Assembly (NCBI RefSeq): GCF_900199215.1 | Contig: NZ_FZQA01000001.1 | Coordinates: 434,001-498,000, forward strand | DNA length: 64,000 bases | Origin: Amphiplicatus metriothermophilus | Lineage (GTDB): Bacteria; Pseudomonadota; Alphaproteobacteria; Caulobacterales; Parvularculaceae | Direction: 5' to 3' | In this document: positions 34,966 to 43,670 of the stretch, piece by piece | Position numbering within the stretch: the stretch's first letter is position 1 | How the letters are laid out: the number at the start of each line of letters is the position of its first letter | Made by a program: the position numbers and the translations under genes | The notes under the pieces: model-generated | Told to the model about the DNA's origin: nothing | Seen by the model: the letters and a program-made list of their open reading frames with translations, nothing else | The model's database searches: none

Positions 34966-35013
34966 GAAATTGAAGGCGTAACGGCGCGCAGCATACGCCT
35001 ACGGGCATAGGCC

Positions 35014-35041
35014 AAAATAAAGGCGCGACCAAGGCCGCGCC
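35014..35041 (-). terminator. Terminator after gshB
   Basis: Stem GGCGCG/CGCGCC extended by CC/GG around one mismatch (35022-35041), followed on the minus strand by TTTATTTT. It lies 45 bp after the gshB stop, upstream of the glycosyltransferase start. Confidence 0.65.
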
Positions 35042-35085
35042 AATTCAATTTCGCCTGTTATTTTTTAACGCCCTGCGTCAGGCGA

Positions 35086-36042
35086 CTACCCTTCCCGGCG
35101 GCCCTCCACCCAGTCCCAGAAGAGGGCCGAGATGTCGGCCCCGCCGAACCGGCGAATCTCCTGCACGCCCGTGGGCGAGGTCACGTTGATCTCGGTCAGC
35201 CACTCGCCGATGACGTCGACGCCGGCGAGCGTCAGACCGCGGCGCGACAGCTCAGGCCCGATGCGGTCGCAGATCTCCTGATCGCGCGCGGTCATCTCGA
35301 CCGGCTCGGCGCGCCCGCCCGCATGCAGGTTCGAGCGCGTCTCGCCGGCCGCCGGCACGCGGTTGATCGCGCCGACCGCCTCGCCGTCGAGCAGAATTAT
35401 GCGCTTGTCGCCGCCGCGCACCTCGGGCAGATATTTCTGGACGATGAAAGGCTCGGCGAAGGCCTGCTCGAAGAGCTCGATCAGCGCGTTGAAGTTGCCG
35501 TCCTCGGGCGCGACGCGAAAGACGCCCGCACCGCCGTTGCCGTAGAGCGGCTTCAGGATGACGTCGCCATGCTCGGCGCGAAATTCGCGAATGGCGACGA
35601 CGTCGCGGGTGATGAGCGTCGGGGGGGTCAGATCGGGAAACTCGGTCACGAACAGCTTTTCCGGCGCGTCGCGGATCGCGCGCGGGTCGTTTAGCACCAG
35701 AACGTCCGGCTGCAGACGTTCGAGAATTTGCGCGGCCGTGATGTAGGCCATGTCGAAGGGCGGGTCCTGACGAATGAGCGCGACGTCCACGCCGTGAAGG
35801 TCGAGCGTCTCCGGCGCGGCGAGCCGGACATGCTCGCCCTGCGCGCGTTTCAGCGTCTCGACCTTGCGCGCGCGCGTCCATACGCGCCCGTCGCGCAGGG
35901 CGAGCGCCTGCGGCTGATAGATCCACAGCTCATGGCCGCGCCCATGCGCTTCGAGCGCGAGATCGAAGGTCGTGTCCGCATCGACGTTCACTCCCTCGAT
36001 CGGATCCATCTGGATGGCGATTTTGAGACGCATGGGCGACAT
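35086..36042 (-). CDS. gshB: Glutathione synthetase
   Basis: ATP-grasp ligase that joins gamma-glutamylcysteine and glycine, 318 residues from the ATG at 36042. Motifs: KIAIQMDPIEGVNVDADTTF at the N terminus, PTLITRD, ILKPLYGNGGAGVFRV, QKYLPEVRGGDKRIILLDGE and the C-terminal metal/ATP site LAGVDVIGEWLTEINVTSPTG. An ATG three codons later (36033) is an equally good start. The BON-domain lipoprotein is 10 bp upstream on the same strand. Confidence 0.95.
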   Translation of the reverse strand: MSPMRLKIAIQMDPIEGVNVDADTTFDLALEAHGRGHELWIYQPQALALRDGRVWTRARKVETLKRAQGEHVRLAAPETLDLHGVDVALIRQDPPFDMAYITAAQILERLQPDVLVLNDPRAIRDAPEKLFVTEFPDLTPPTLITRDVVAIREFRAEHGDVILKPLYGNGGAGVFRVAPEDGNFNALIELFEQAFAEPFIVQKYLPEVRGGDKRIILLDGEAVGAINRVPAAGETRSNLHAGGRAEPVEMTARDQEICDRIGPELSRRGLTLAGVDVIGEWLTEINVTSPTGVQEIRRFGGADISALFWDWVEGRREG

Positions 36043-36052
36043 CCCGAAACCG

Positions 36053-36604
36053 TCAGCGCACGCGCGCCGTCTGCGCGCGATAGACGGCGTGGCTGACGAC
36101 CTTTTCCACCCCCGCGATCGAGCGCGCATGATTAAGCACGCGATCAAGCTCGACCTCGTCGCGCGCCACGCCCAGAATGTACACCACTCCCTGAGAGACG
36201 GAGAACTTGTAATTCGCGCTCTTCACGCCGCGATCGCTCAGCAGCCTGGCGCGGAGCGCCTGATCGATGCGCGCATCTTCGAGCCCCTGGCCGACGGAGG
36301 TTTTGTCCGCGATCAGAACTTCGTCGATCACCTGCTTCACGCCGTCCGCCTTCCAGGCGTTGGCGAGCAGCTTCCGGCGGCCTTCCTCCGAGCGCATCGT
36401 GCCGGTGAGCATCACCCGGCCCTCATACAGGGTCACGTCCACGTCGGAGTAATCGAACTCCCGATCGGCGACGAGGATGGCGCTGAGCTCGGAGCCGGTC
36501 GCCATGTCGCTGAAGGTTCCGCCGAGCGTCCGGCTCGACGCGCAGGCGCAGGCGGCGAGGGCGAGCGCGGCGGCGAGCAGAGCGCGAAGGGCGTTTGCAG
36601 CCAT
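36053..36604 (-). CDS. BON-domain lipoprotein
   Basis: 183 residues. It has a lipoprotein signal peptide (LLAAALALAACACASS; lipobox LAAC) and two BON domains (SDVDVTLYEGRVMLTGTMRS with VKQVIDEVLIA, then NYKFSVSQGVVYILGVARDE with VEKVVSHAV). Similar to DolP/YraP-type periplasmic proteins that bind phospholipid and protect the outer membrane. It is followed directly by gshB and preceded, 106 bp away, by yraN. E. coli dolP also lies near yraN and rsmI, so this is conserved neighbourhood. Confidence 0.88.
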   Translation of the reverse strand: MAANALRALLAAALALAACACASSRTLGGTFSDMATGSELSAILVADREFDYSDVDVTLYEGRVMLTGTMRSEEGRRKLLANAWKADGVKQVIDEVLIADKTSVGQGLEDARIDQALRARLLSDRGVKSANYKFSVSQGVVYILGVARDEVELDRVLNHARSIAGVEKVVSHAVYRAQTARVR

Positions 36605-36710
36605 GAGGAAGCCTCCTTTCGTCAGGGGCGGACGGCGCGCGGGGCGTCAGGCGTCCGCCCTTTCCTTGCAGCGCTTTGCGGCGAAAAGAAAGCGCGCGAC
36701 GGCGCGCCGT

Positions 36711-37079
36711 CTATTCCCGCCAGGCGTCGGCGAGATGACGCAGGCGCAGGCCCGCGACGGCGACGATGTCGTAGCGCACCGCGCAATCGGCAAGCCCCGG
36801 CGCGCGGGCGACGAAGGCGCGCCCCGCCCGCGCGATGCGCCGGCGCGCGCGCGGCGTGACCGCGAAGACCGCCTCGTCGAGGCTCCTGCGGGCTTTCACC
36901 TCGACCAGGACGAGCAGCCGGCCGCGTTTGGCGACGAGATCGATCTCGCCGCCGGAAGCGCGGAAGCGGCGCGCCAGAATGCGAAAGCCCTTGAGCGTCA
37001 ACAGGCAGGCCGCCAGCAGCTCGGCGCGGCGCCCGCTCCGTTCGGCCGCCGCCCGCGCCTCGGCGTCCGGCCGCCTCAC
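36711..37079 (-). CDS. yraN: YraN/UPF0102 family nuclease-fold protein
   Basis: 122 residues. The PD-(D/E)XK-like core is GFRILARRFRASGGEIDLVAKRGRLLVLVEVKARR (E-I-D ... E-V-K). The biochemical role is unsettled. It overlaps rsmI by 4 bp, the usual gene pair. Confidence 0.9.
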   Translation of the reverse strand: MRRPDAEARAAAERSGRRAELLAACLLTLKGFRILARRFRASGGEIDLVAKRGRLLVLVEVKARRSLDEAVFAVTPRARRRIARAGRAFVARAPGLADCAVRYDIVAVAGLRLRHLADAWRE

Positions 37080-37918
37080 CGCCGGGCGCCTTTCAGCGCG
37101 AGCGCCCGGGCGTAGACCTCCTTGCGCGCGCGGCCGCTCGCCGCGGCCACGCTCGTCGCGGCGTCCTTGAGCGACATGCGCTCCAGCGCTTCGCAGAGCA
37201 GCGCGTCGACGTCGACGGAGTCGTCGCGAAGCTCCGCCTGAGCCGGGGGATGGACGACGACCGCGATCTCGCCTTTCGGCGGCGCTTCGGCGTAATCGGC
37301 CGCGAGCGCGGCGAGGCGCCCCTCGCGCACCTCCTCATGGAGCTTGGTGAGCTCGCGCGCGACCGCCGCGGGACGGTCGCCGAACGCGGCGGCCATCGCG
37401 GCCAGACTTTCGGCAAGCCGCGCCGGCGACTCATAGAAGACGAGGGTGGCGTCGATCGCGGCGAGTCCTTCAAAAAAGCGTCGGCGCGCGGCCGCCTTCG
37501 CCGGGGGGAATCCTGCGAACAGGAAGCGGTCGGTCGGGGCGCCGGCGACCGAAAGCGCCGCAACGGCGGCGGACGGGCCGGGCAGCGGGATCACCGTCAC
37601 GCCGGCGTCGCGCGCCGCGCGAACCAGCCGATAGCCGGGATCGGAAATGAGCGGCGTGCCGGCGTCGGAGACGAGACACACCCGCGCGCCGGCCTTGAGC
37701 TTTTCGATCACGCCCGGCAGCACGCGCGCCGCGTTGTGCTCATGATAGGGCGCGCGCGGGGTTTCGATTCCGTAGGCGGCGCACAGCTTCGCCGTCCGGC
37801 GCGTATCCTCGCAGAGGATGAGATCGGCCGCCTTTAACGCTTCGACAACCCGAAACGTCACATCGGCGAGATTGCCGATGGGGGTCGCCGCCACGTAAAG
37901 GCCAGGATCGAGCGCCAT
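37076..37918 (-). CDS. rsmI: 16S rRNA (cytidine-1402 2'-O)-methyltransferase RsmI
   Basis: SAM enzyme of the tetrapyrrole-methylase fold that methylates C1402 of 16S rRNA, 280 residues from the ATG at 37918. Motifs: LYVAATPIGNLADVTFRVVE, LILCEDTRRTAKLCAAYG, VCLVSDAGTPLISDPGYRLV, VIPLPGPSAAVAALS and FLFAGFPPAK. A TTG at 37954 is an alternative start with less support. Divergent from the LpoA-like gene, with two overlapping inverted repeats between. Confidence 0.95.
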   Translation of the reverse strand: MALDPGLYVAATPIGNLADVTFRVVEALKAADLILCEDTRRTAKLCAAYGIETPRAPYHEHNAARVLPGVIEKLKAGARVCLVSDAGTPLISDPGYRLVRAARDAGVTVIPLPGPSAAVAALSVAGAPTDRFLFAGFPPAKAAARRRFFEGLAAIDATLVFYESPARLAESLAAMAAAFGDRPAAVARELTKLHEEVREGRLAALAADYAEAPPKGEIAVVVHPPAQAELRDDSVDVDALLCEALERMSLKDAATSVAAASGRARKEVYARALALKGARR

Positions 37919-37926
37919 GACGGGAC

Positions 37927-37964
37927 GATTGACCCGCCTTCCGACAGGCGTCAATCGGAAGGCG
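37927..37964. promoter_or_regulatory. Two overlapping, mutually exclusive inverted repeats
   Basis: GATTGAC/GTCAATC (37927-37933 and 37950-37956) and CGCCTTCCGA/TCGGAAGGCG (37935-37944 and 37955-37964) share bases and cannot both form. They lie in the rsmI leader, between divergent genes. Confidence 0.35.
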
Positions 37965-38059
37965 CTCCGGGGGGACCGGAGTCCCCGCCCGGCGCGTTGT
38001 CCGGCGCGGCCGGGACGGATAGGCTCGCGCGAAGCGCCGCAGAAGAGGGAACGGAAAGC

Positions 38060-39409
38060 ATGTCGTCAGCGTTCGCCATCACCGGATCGCGCATCGCGCG
38101 CAGCCTCGCAACCTTCCTCATTCTCGCGGCGGCGGCCTGTTCTTCCGCCCCGCCCGCGCGCGGGCCGGCGATCGCGACGCCGCAGAGGCCGGACGTGGAG
38201 GCCCCGGCGCCGGGCGAGACTCCCGCCGAGGAAGCGACCCACTACGACCCGCGCGGCTTCGTCGAACCGTTCCACATGACCGGCGACGAGCCGGTGCGCG
38301 TCGGCCTGCTTTTGCCCTTCACCGCGCCCAACGAAGCCGCCCGGCGGATCGCCGCGGCGATGTTCGACGCCGCCCAGCTCGCCGCCTTCGACGCCGGCGA
38401 CCGGCGCTTCCTGATCTTGCCGAAAGACACCCGCGGGGATGCGGAAGGCGCGGCCGCCGCGGCGCGCTCGGCGCTCGCCGACGGAGCGGAGATTCTGCTC
38501 GGCCCGCTCTTCTCAGAAGAGGTCCGGGCCGTCGCGGACGTCGCCCGCGCCGCCGAGACGCCCGTGATCGCCTTTTCGTCCGATCTCGCCGTCGGCGGCG
38601 ACGGAGTCTATCTGCTGAGCTTCCCGCCCGAGATCGAAGTCGCGCGCGTCACCGATTATGCGGTCCTTCAGGGACTGACCCGATTCGGCCTGATTGCGCC
38701 GGCTACGGAATATGGCGAGCGCGTCTCCGCCGCCTTCGCCGAAGAGATCTACGTGCGCGGCGGGGTGCTGGTGCATGAAGAGCGCTACGAGCAGGATCCG
38801 GACAAAATGCTCGCGCCCGCGCGGCGCCTCGCGCAATACGCCGGCGAGCTGGTGCCGGCCGAGCTGCGTCACGGCTACGATCCGAACGCGGCGCCGCAGA
38901 ACCCCGCGGCCGACGAGGGTTACGTGCGCGGCTATCAGGCGGTGCTGATGCCGGAGCAGGGCACGCTGCTGCGCGCGCTCGCGCCGCTCCTGCCCTATTT
39001 CAACGTCGACATCACGCAGGTGAAGCTGCTCGGCCTGTCCGGCTGGAACAATGCGCGCCTGACCCGCGAGCCGGCGCTCAGGGGCGGCTGGTTCGCCGCG
39101 CCCGACCCGACGGTGACCGCGGCCTTCGACCAGCGCTTCGAGGCGGCCTTCGGCCAGAAGCCCCCGCGGCTCGCCTCGCTCGCCTACGACGCCACGCTGC
39201 TCGCCGCGCGCCTCGGCCAGGCGCCGCGTCGGCGGGGGCGCTTCGACGCCGCCGCGCTCGCCGACCCCAACGGCTATTTCGGCGCGGACGGACTGTTTCG
39301 TCTCAATCCGGACGGTTCGATCGACCGCGGGCTCGCCATCCTCGAAATCCAGCCCGGCGGCATCCGCGTGATCGACCCCGCCCCCCGCAGCTTCGCCGTC
39401 GGGTTTTAG
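38060..39409 (+). CDS. Penicillin-binding-protein activator (LpoA-like) lipoprotein
   Basis: 449 residues. It has a lipoprotein signal (ATFLILAAAACSS), then a periplasmic-binding-protein type I fold: VRVGLLLPFTAPNEAARRIA, LPKDTRGDAEGAAAAARSAL, AEILLGPLFSEEVRAVADVA, TPVIAFSSDL, LTRFGLIAPATEYG. The C-terminal part contains KLLGLSGWNNARLTREPAL and LASLAYDATLLAARL. LpoA activates PBP1A from the outer membrane. The neighbouring rsmI-yraN-BON genes make the same neighbourhood as E. coli lpoA. GGAAAG lies 2-7 bases before the ATG at 38060. Confidence 0.88.
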   Translation: MSSAFAITGSRIARSLATFLILAAAACSSAPPARGPAIATPQRPDVEAPAPGETPAEEATHYDPRGFVEPFHMTGDEPVRVGLLLPFTAPNEAARRIAAAMFDAAQLAAFDAGDRRFLILPKDTRGDAEGAAAAARSALADGAEILLGPLFSEEVRAVADVARAAETPVIAFSSDLAVGGDGVYLLSFPPEIEVARVTDYAVLQGLTRFGLIAPATEYGERVSAAFAEEIYVRGGVLVHEERYEQDPDKMLAPARRLAQYAGELVPAELRHGYDPNAAPQNPAADEGYVRGYQAVLMPEQGTLLRALAPLLPYFNVDITQVKLLGLSGWNNARLTREPALRGGWFAAPDPTVTAAFDQRFEAAFGQKPPRLASLAYDATLLAARLGQAPRRRGRFDAAALADPNGYFGADGLFRLNPDGSIDRGLAILEIQPGGIRVIDPAPRSFAVGF

Positions 39410-39957
39410 AAGGACAGGAATCAGCCGGATTCGTCGTCCCGGCTGCGGCGCGGCGAGAACCCGTCGCGACGCCGATTCGGGCCTGTCTTCGACGCCCCCG
39501 CCGCCGACGCCCTCGCCTCGGCGCGCCTGGGACGGCGCGTTCGGGACGGCGGACGCGCCCCCTCCCGTCAGCCGGTTTCCGGCGTCGCTCCCGATCATCC
39601 ACCGACGGAACATCCGTAGGCGCGCAGGTTCGAACCGCCGAGCGAAATCGGCGGCGAATCAGCCTTTCCGCCGCATGTTCCGCTCCCGTCCGTTCACCCG
39701 CCCGCCGCGCTGCGACGCTTGCGGAATGTCCGTTCCGGGCGCATTCATCACTGTTTTGCGATTCTGTGTTGCAATTTTGTCGGTGACGGACTATCGGCAA
39801 TACTTTATTAAGGGGTCATGTCCAATTAGTCCGCATTGGGCGCGATCGTGTCAGGACCCTTCCCGGGGTCCGCGGCCGGCTCCGACGGAGGCGCCCTTAA
39901 TGACAGCCGCCCTCAGACGATCTGCACGCGGCGGACCAGCAAGACGGAGACCACCAA
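39410..39957. other. 548-bp intergenic region with a promoter for the MarR gene
   Basis: No gene is convincing here. The first 300 bases are GC-rich without structure. Around 39760-39820 the sequence turns AT-rich, with TTGTCG at 39777-39782, an 18-bp spacer and TACTTT at 39801-39806. This would give a leader of about 145 bases before the MarR start. Confidence 0.45.
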
Positions 39958-40509
39958 ATGGCTAGCTTCTCGCTCAAAAACTCGCCGGGCCACCTTCTGC
40001 GGCGCGCCCAGCAATACGCCCATGACCTTTACGCCAAGGAGGTCGGCCCGAAAGGTCCGACGCCGCGCCAGTTTGAAGTTCTGCACACGGTCGCCCAGAA
40101 CGAGGGCCTGAGCCAGACCGATCTGGTGCGCGCCACCGGCATCGACCGCTCCACGCTCGCCGACATGATCGCCCGCATGATCAAGAAGGGCCTCCTGTCG
40201 CGCCAGCGCACCAAGGCCGACGCGCGCGCCAACGCGGTCTCGATCACCGCGGCCGGCAAGCGCATGCTCCAGAGCGCCATGAGCAGCGTGCAGAAGGCCG
40301 AGAACGCCACCCTCGCCGTTCTGCCGAAGACCCAGCAGACCGCCTTCATGCGGGCGCTGACGGCCTACGCCGAAGCCCTCGACAAGATGGAGGAGGCCCC
40401 GGCGCGTCCGGCCAAGAAGAAAGCCGCGCGCAAGGCCGCAAAGAAAAAGACCGCCAGGAAGAAAGCCGCCCGGAAGGGCGCGAAGAAGCGCGCCAAGAAG
40501 CGCCGCTGA
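39958..40509 (+). CDS. MarR-family regulator with histone-H1-like Lys/Ala tail
   Basis: 183 residues. Residues 1-140 form a MarR winged helix: TPRQFEVLHTVAQNEGLSQT, LVRATGIDRSTLADMIARMI (recognition helix), KKGLLSRQRTKADARANAVS (wing). The last 40 residues are almost only Lys, Ala and Arg in AKKKAARK-type repeats, as in bacterial H1-like proteins. This suggests a nucleoid-associated protein that combines specific and bulk DNA binding. Leader of about 145 bases, then an intrinsic terminator, so it is a single-gene unit. No divergently transcribed target gene is adjacent, unlike a typical MarR. Confidence 0.9.
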   Translation: MASFSLKNSPGHLLRRAQQYAHDLYAKEVGPKGPTPRQFEVLHTVAQNEGLSQTDLVRATGIDRSTLADMIARMIKKGLLSRQRTKADARANAVSITAAGKRMLQSAMSSVQKAENATLAVLPKTQQTAFMRALTAYAEALDKMEEAPARPAKKKAARKAAKKKTARKKAARKGAKKRAKKRR

Positions 40510-40538
40510 TTCGCGCCGTTCGCATTTCGCGACCCTCC

Positions 40539-40577
40539 GCGCCGCCGGAGCGACAATCCGGCGGCGCTGTTATTTTC
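40539..40577 (+). terminator. Intrinsic terminator of the MarR-H1 gene
   Basis: An 11-bp perfect stem GCGCCGCCGGA/TCCGGCGGCGC with a 7-base loop, followed by TGTTATTTT, 30 bp past the stop codon. Confidence 0.85.
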
Positions 40578-40608
40578 CGCTCATGAAAGGCGGCGCGGTC
40601 GGTCTTTT

Positions 40609-41139
40609 TCAGCGCCGGCCGCGACGGGGAAGAGGCGCGCCGGGCGCCGCCGGACCGACAGGCGCGGCTCCGCCCCCCGAGAGCGGGCGCGGCGCGAAGC
40701 CGCCGAAGGACAGCATCCGGTCGTACATGACGAGCGCGGCGGCCACGGAGAGATTGACGCAGAACCGCGTCGGGATCTTCACCAGATGCCTGCAGCGCGC
40801 CTTGGCCGCCGCCGACAGATCGCCTTTCTCCGGCCCCAGAAGATAGGCCGCGCACAGGGGATGACGGAATCGCGGCAGCTCGACCGCATTTTCATCGAGC
40901 TCGACGCCCACGAGAACGCAGCCCTTGGGCAGGACCATCTCGTCGAGGCTCGCCCACTGATAAAGCGGCAGGTGCGAATCGCTCTTCGACGTGTCGGAAA
41001 GAGCGACCTCGCGCGCGCGGTGATGGGCCGCTATGGTGAACGCGAAGCTCGCCCCGAAGGCGTGGGCGGTGCGCAGCACCGCGCCGAGATTCATCGCCTT
41101 CGAGATGCGCTCCGCCCCGATTCCGAAATAGCCGCGCAT
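40609..41139 (-). CDS. TrmH/SpoU family RNA methyltransferase
   Basis: 176 residues, SPOUT knot fold. The three motifs are AMNLGAVLRTAHAFGA (motif 1, with the catalytic Arg), CAAYLLGPEKGDLS (motif 2) and TRFCVNLSVAAALVMYDRML (motif 3). It makes 2'-O-methylations in tRNA or rRNA; the substrate is uncertain. The last 30 residues are a Pro/Gly/Ala-rich tail. Confidence 0.88.
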   Translation of the reverse strand: MRGYFGIGAERISKAMNLGAVLRTAHAFGASFAFTIAAHHRAREVALSDTSKSDSHLPLYQWASLDEMVLPKGCVLVGVELDENAVELPRFRHPLCAAYLLGPEKGDLSAAAKARCRHLVKIPTRFCVNLSVAAALVMYDRMLSFGGFAPRPLSGGGAAPVGPAAPGAPLPRRGRR

Positions 41140-41249
41140 GAAAGCCTCGTTCCGCCGCCAAAAGCGCCCCGCTGCGCGCCGCCCCTTTGGCCCGCCCGCG
41201 CCGCCCCGGTCAAGTAGACGGCGCGCCTCTTTCGAGGCATGTTCGCGCC

Positions 41250-41759
41250 ATGACGGAGGAGAAGGCGGGCGGACCGCCCGAGACTCAAGACGACAGGCTG
41301 AAATTCCTGCTGATCGCGCATGACTGCCCGGAGGCGCGGCTGGCGGCCTATTTCACCGCGCGCCGCGCCAAACGCTCGAACGCGCGGGTGGCGCTTTTGC
41401 ATGTGATCGAGCCGCCGGAGTTCGGCCATTGGGCGACCGTCGCCGACACCATGCGCGAGGAGGCCCTCGAGGCCGCCGAAGCCGTGCTCGCCGAATTCGC
41501 CGCCATCGTCGCGGCCGAATGGGGCGAACAGCCGGAAGCCATCATTCGCGAGGGGCGGATGGTCGACGAAATCCGCAAGCTGATCGAAGAGGACCCGAAG
41601 ATCGCCATCCTGTTCCTCGGCGCCTCGGCCGACCCGGACGGGCCAGGCCCGCTGGTCTCGGCGCTCGCCAAGGGACCGTCCTATCTCGGCGCGCGGCCGA
41701 TACCGGTGACGGTCGTGCCCGGCTCGCTCTCGCGCGAGGATCTGCGGCGGATTTCCTGA
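41250..41759 (+). CDS. Universal stress protein family (UspA) domain
   Basis: 169 residues. KFLLIAHDCPEARLAAYFTA, ALLHVIEPPEFGHWA and ILFLGASADPDGPGPLVSAL follow the Usp alpha/beta order, but the ATP-binding G-x2-G-x9-GS pattern is not intact, so ATP binding is doubtful. Located 36 bp before kynA on the same strand, perhaps co-transcribed. Confidence 0.8.
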   Translation: MTEEKAGGPPETQDDRLKFLLIAHDCPEARLAAYFTARRAKRSNARVALLHVIEPPEFGHWATVADTMREEALEAAEAVLAEFAAIVAAEWGEQPEAIIREGRMVDEIRKLIEEDPKIAILFLGASADPDGPGPLVSALAKGPSYLGARPIPVTVVPGSLSREDLRRIS

Positions 41760-41795
41760 ACGCGCCCCCGCCTTCCTGCAGGACGGAGACAGAGC

Positions 41796-42554
41796 ATGGA
41801 TCGCGCCTATTTCTACGCCATGATGCACGGCGACGGCTCGTTCGACTACGAGAAATATCTGAACACGTCGGCGCTGTTCAAATGCCAGAAGCCGTTCGAC
41901 GCGCTGTGCAACGGCGATGAGCTGCAGTTCCAGATCGTCCATCAGATCGAGGAGCTGTGGATGAAGCTCATCGGCTACACGCTGCTCGATATCGACGATT
42001 ATATGGCCGCGCGCCAGACGCATCGCGTGGTTACGCTGTTCCATCGCGTGCGAATTCTCCAGCGTCTCCTCATCGAGCAGCTTCAGCTTCTTGAGACCAT
42101 GTCGCCCAAGGAGTATCAGGCGATCCGCCTCCAGCTCGGAAACGGGTCAGGCCAGGAATCGCCGGGCTTTCGCGCGCTGCTGAAGATGGCGCCCCTTCTA
42201 TGGGACACGTACAGGAAACATTATCTCGATGCGGAGGGCCTTTCCGTCGACGACGTTTACGACCTCGAATATGATCACGGGCCGGCCTATGTCGTGGCCG
42301 AGCGCCTCGTCGAATTCGACGAGCTGTTCCAGACCTTCCGCTTCCACCACCTCCAACTCATCCGCCGCTCCATCGGCGCGGACGCGAAATCGCTGAAGGG
42401 CCGGCCTGTCGAGCTTCTTGAAGCGGGCGTGCGCCGCGCCTTCTATCCCGAGCTGTGGGCCGTGCGCGGGCGCATGACCGACAAATGGGGCGCGACCTAC
42501 GGCGTGAAGCGCGACAACATCCCGGACGAGGCCGGAGGCGGCGGATTTCACTGA
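41796..42554 (+). CDS. kynA: Tryptophan 2,3-dioxygenase
   Basis: Haem enzyme that opens the indole ring to N-formylkynurenine, 252 residues. Motifs: YEKYLNTSALFKCQKP, DELQFQIVHQIEELWMKL (haem-ligand His in the family), RLQLGNGSGQESPGFR, HLQLIRRSIG and the substrate loop near the end. The stop and the start of the next gene share one base (TGATG), strong translational coupling. Confidence 0.95.
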   Translation: MDRAYFYAMMHGDGSFDYEKYLNTSALFKCQKPFDALCNGDELQFQIVHQIEELWMKLIGYTLLDIDDYMAARQTHRVVTLFHRVRILQRLLIEQLQLLETMSPKEYQAIRLQLGNGSGQESPGFRALLKMAPLLWDTYRKHYLDAEGLSVDDVYDLEYDHGPAYVVAERLVEFDELFQTFRFHHLQLIRRSIGADAKSLKGRPVELLEAGVRRAFYPELWAVRGRMTDKWGATYGVKRDNIPDEAGGGGFH

Positions 42555-43663
42555 TGCGCGCGGACGCCTTTCATCGCCCGGCCGGCCGTTATTTCCTGTC
42601 CCATTCGGTGGGCCTGCGCCCCCTGAGGACCGACGCGGCCGTCGAGGCGGCGTTCGCCGGACCCTGGCGGCGCGGCGACGGGCGGGCGTGGGACGCCTGG
42701 CTCGCCGCCATCGACCGCTTCCGCGCCGCGCTCGCGCCGCTCATCGGCGCGCGCGCCGACGATATCTGTCCGCAGACGAATGTTTCGAGCGCCCTGTCCA
42801 AGATCCTCTTCGCCCTGCCCGAGCGCGCGCGCCGGCGCAAGATCGTGCTCACCGAGGACGATTTCCCGACCGTCGGCTTCGTTCTCGCCCAGGCGCGCCG
42901 GCTCGGCTACGAGCTCGTTTTCCTGCCTGGAGGCCCGCGCCTTGCGGACGTCGACGCCTGGGCGCCGGCCTTTCACGACGACGTGCAGCTCGTCGTCGTC
43001 ATGCATGTTTTCTCCAACAGCGCGGTCAGGGCGCCCGTCGCCGAGATCGCCGCTCGCGCGCGCCGGCGAGGCGTTTTCTGCGTGTTCGACATCGCCCAGT
43101 CCGCCGGCGCGATTCCGGTCGATCTGGCCGCCTGGGGCGCCGATTTCGCCGTCGGAACCTCGGTGAAATATCTTTGCGGCGGGCCCGGCGCAGCCTTTCT
43201 GTGGACGGAGAAAGAGACCGCCGCGCGCTGCACGCCGCTCGACGTCGGCTGGTTTTCCCACGCCGAGCCCTTCGCCTTCGACATCCGGAACTTCCGCTAC
43301 GCCGAGGGCGCGCGCCGCTTCTGGGGCGGCACGCCTTCTATCGCGCCCTTCGCCGCAGCCGCCGCAGGCGCCGAGACCCTCGCCGAGACCGGGATCGAGG
43401 CCGCCTTCGCCCACAATCAGGCGCTGCTCGACCGGCTGCTCGCGGCGCTGCCCGAAGAGGCCGCCCTGTCCCATGCGCGCGCGGGCGAGCGCGGCGGACA
43501 TGTCGTCATCGGCGCGCGGGATGTCGAGGCGGCCTCAACCGCCCTCGACGCGGCCGGATTCGCTCATGACCGGCGCATGGGCGGCCTTCGCTTCTCCGCG
43601 CATCTGTACAACACGGCCGATGACGTCGACGCGCTCGCCGATGCGCTGCGCCCGCATCTATGA
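42554..43663 (+). CDS. Kynureninase-like PLP enzyme (aminotransferase class V)
   Basis: 369 residues, fold type I. The PLP lysine is in TSVKYLCGGPGAAFLW, close to the kynureninase site YKYLNGGPG. ENVFDIAQSAGAIPVDLAAWGADF is replaced here by CVFDIAQSAGAIPVDL, the metal-free PLP Asp. It is translationally coupled to kynA, so it is expected to cleave kynurenine to anthranilate and alanine. Formamidase (KynB) is not adjacent. It is shorter than typical KynU (about 400), so a related class V activity is possible. Confidence 0.78.
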   Translation: MRADAFHRPAGRYFLSHSVGLRPLRTDAAVEAAFAGPWRRGDGRAWDAWLAAIDRFRAALAPLIGARADDICPQTNVSSALSKILFALPERARRRKIVLTEDDFPTVGFVLAQARRLGYELVFLPGGPRLADVDAWAPAFHDDVQLVVVMHVFSNSAVRAPVAEIAARARRRGVFCVFDIAQSAGAIPVDLAAWGADFAVGTSVKYLCGGPGAAFLWTEKETAARCTPLDVGWFSHAEPFAFDIRNFRYAEGARRFWGGTPSIAPFAAAAAGAETLAETGIEAAFAHNQALLDRLLAALPEEAALSHARAGERGGHVVIGARDVEAASTALDAAGFAHDRRMGGLRFSAHLYNTADDVDALADALRPHL

Positions 43664-43670
43664 CGCCGCC

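Noticed and set aside
35090-36100. Several overlapping frames opposite gshB
   Set aside because: Low-complexity Arg/Ala/Glu shadows without any motif; gshB motifs are on the minus strand.
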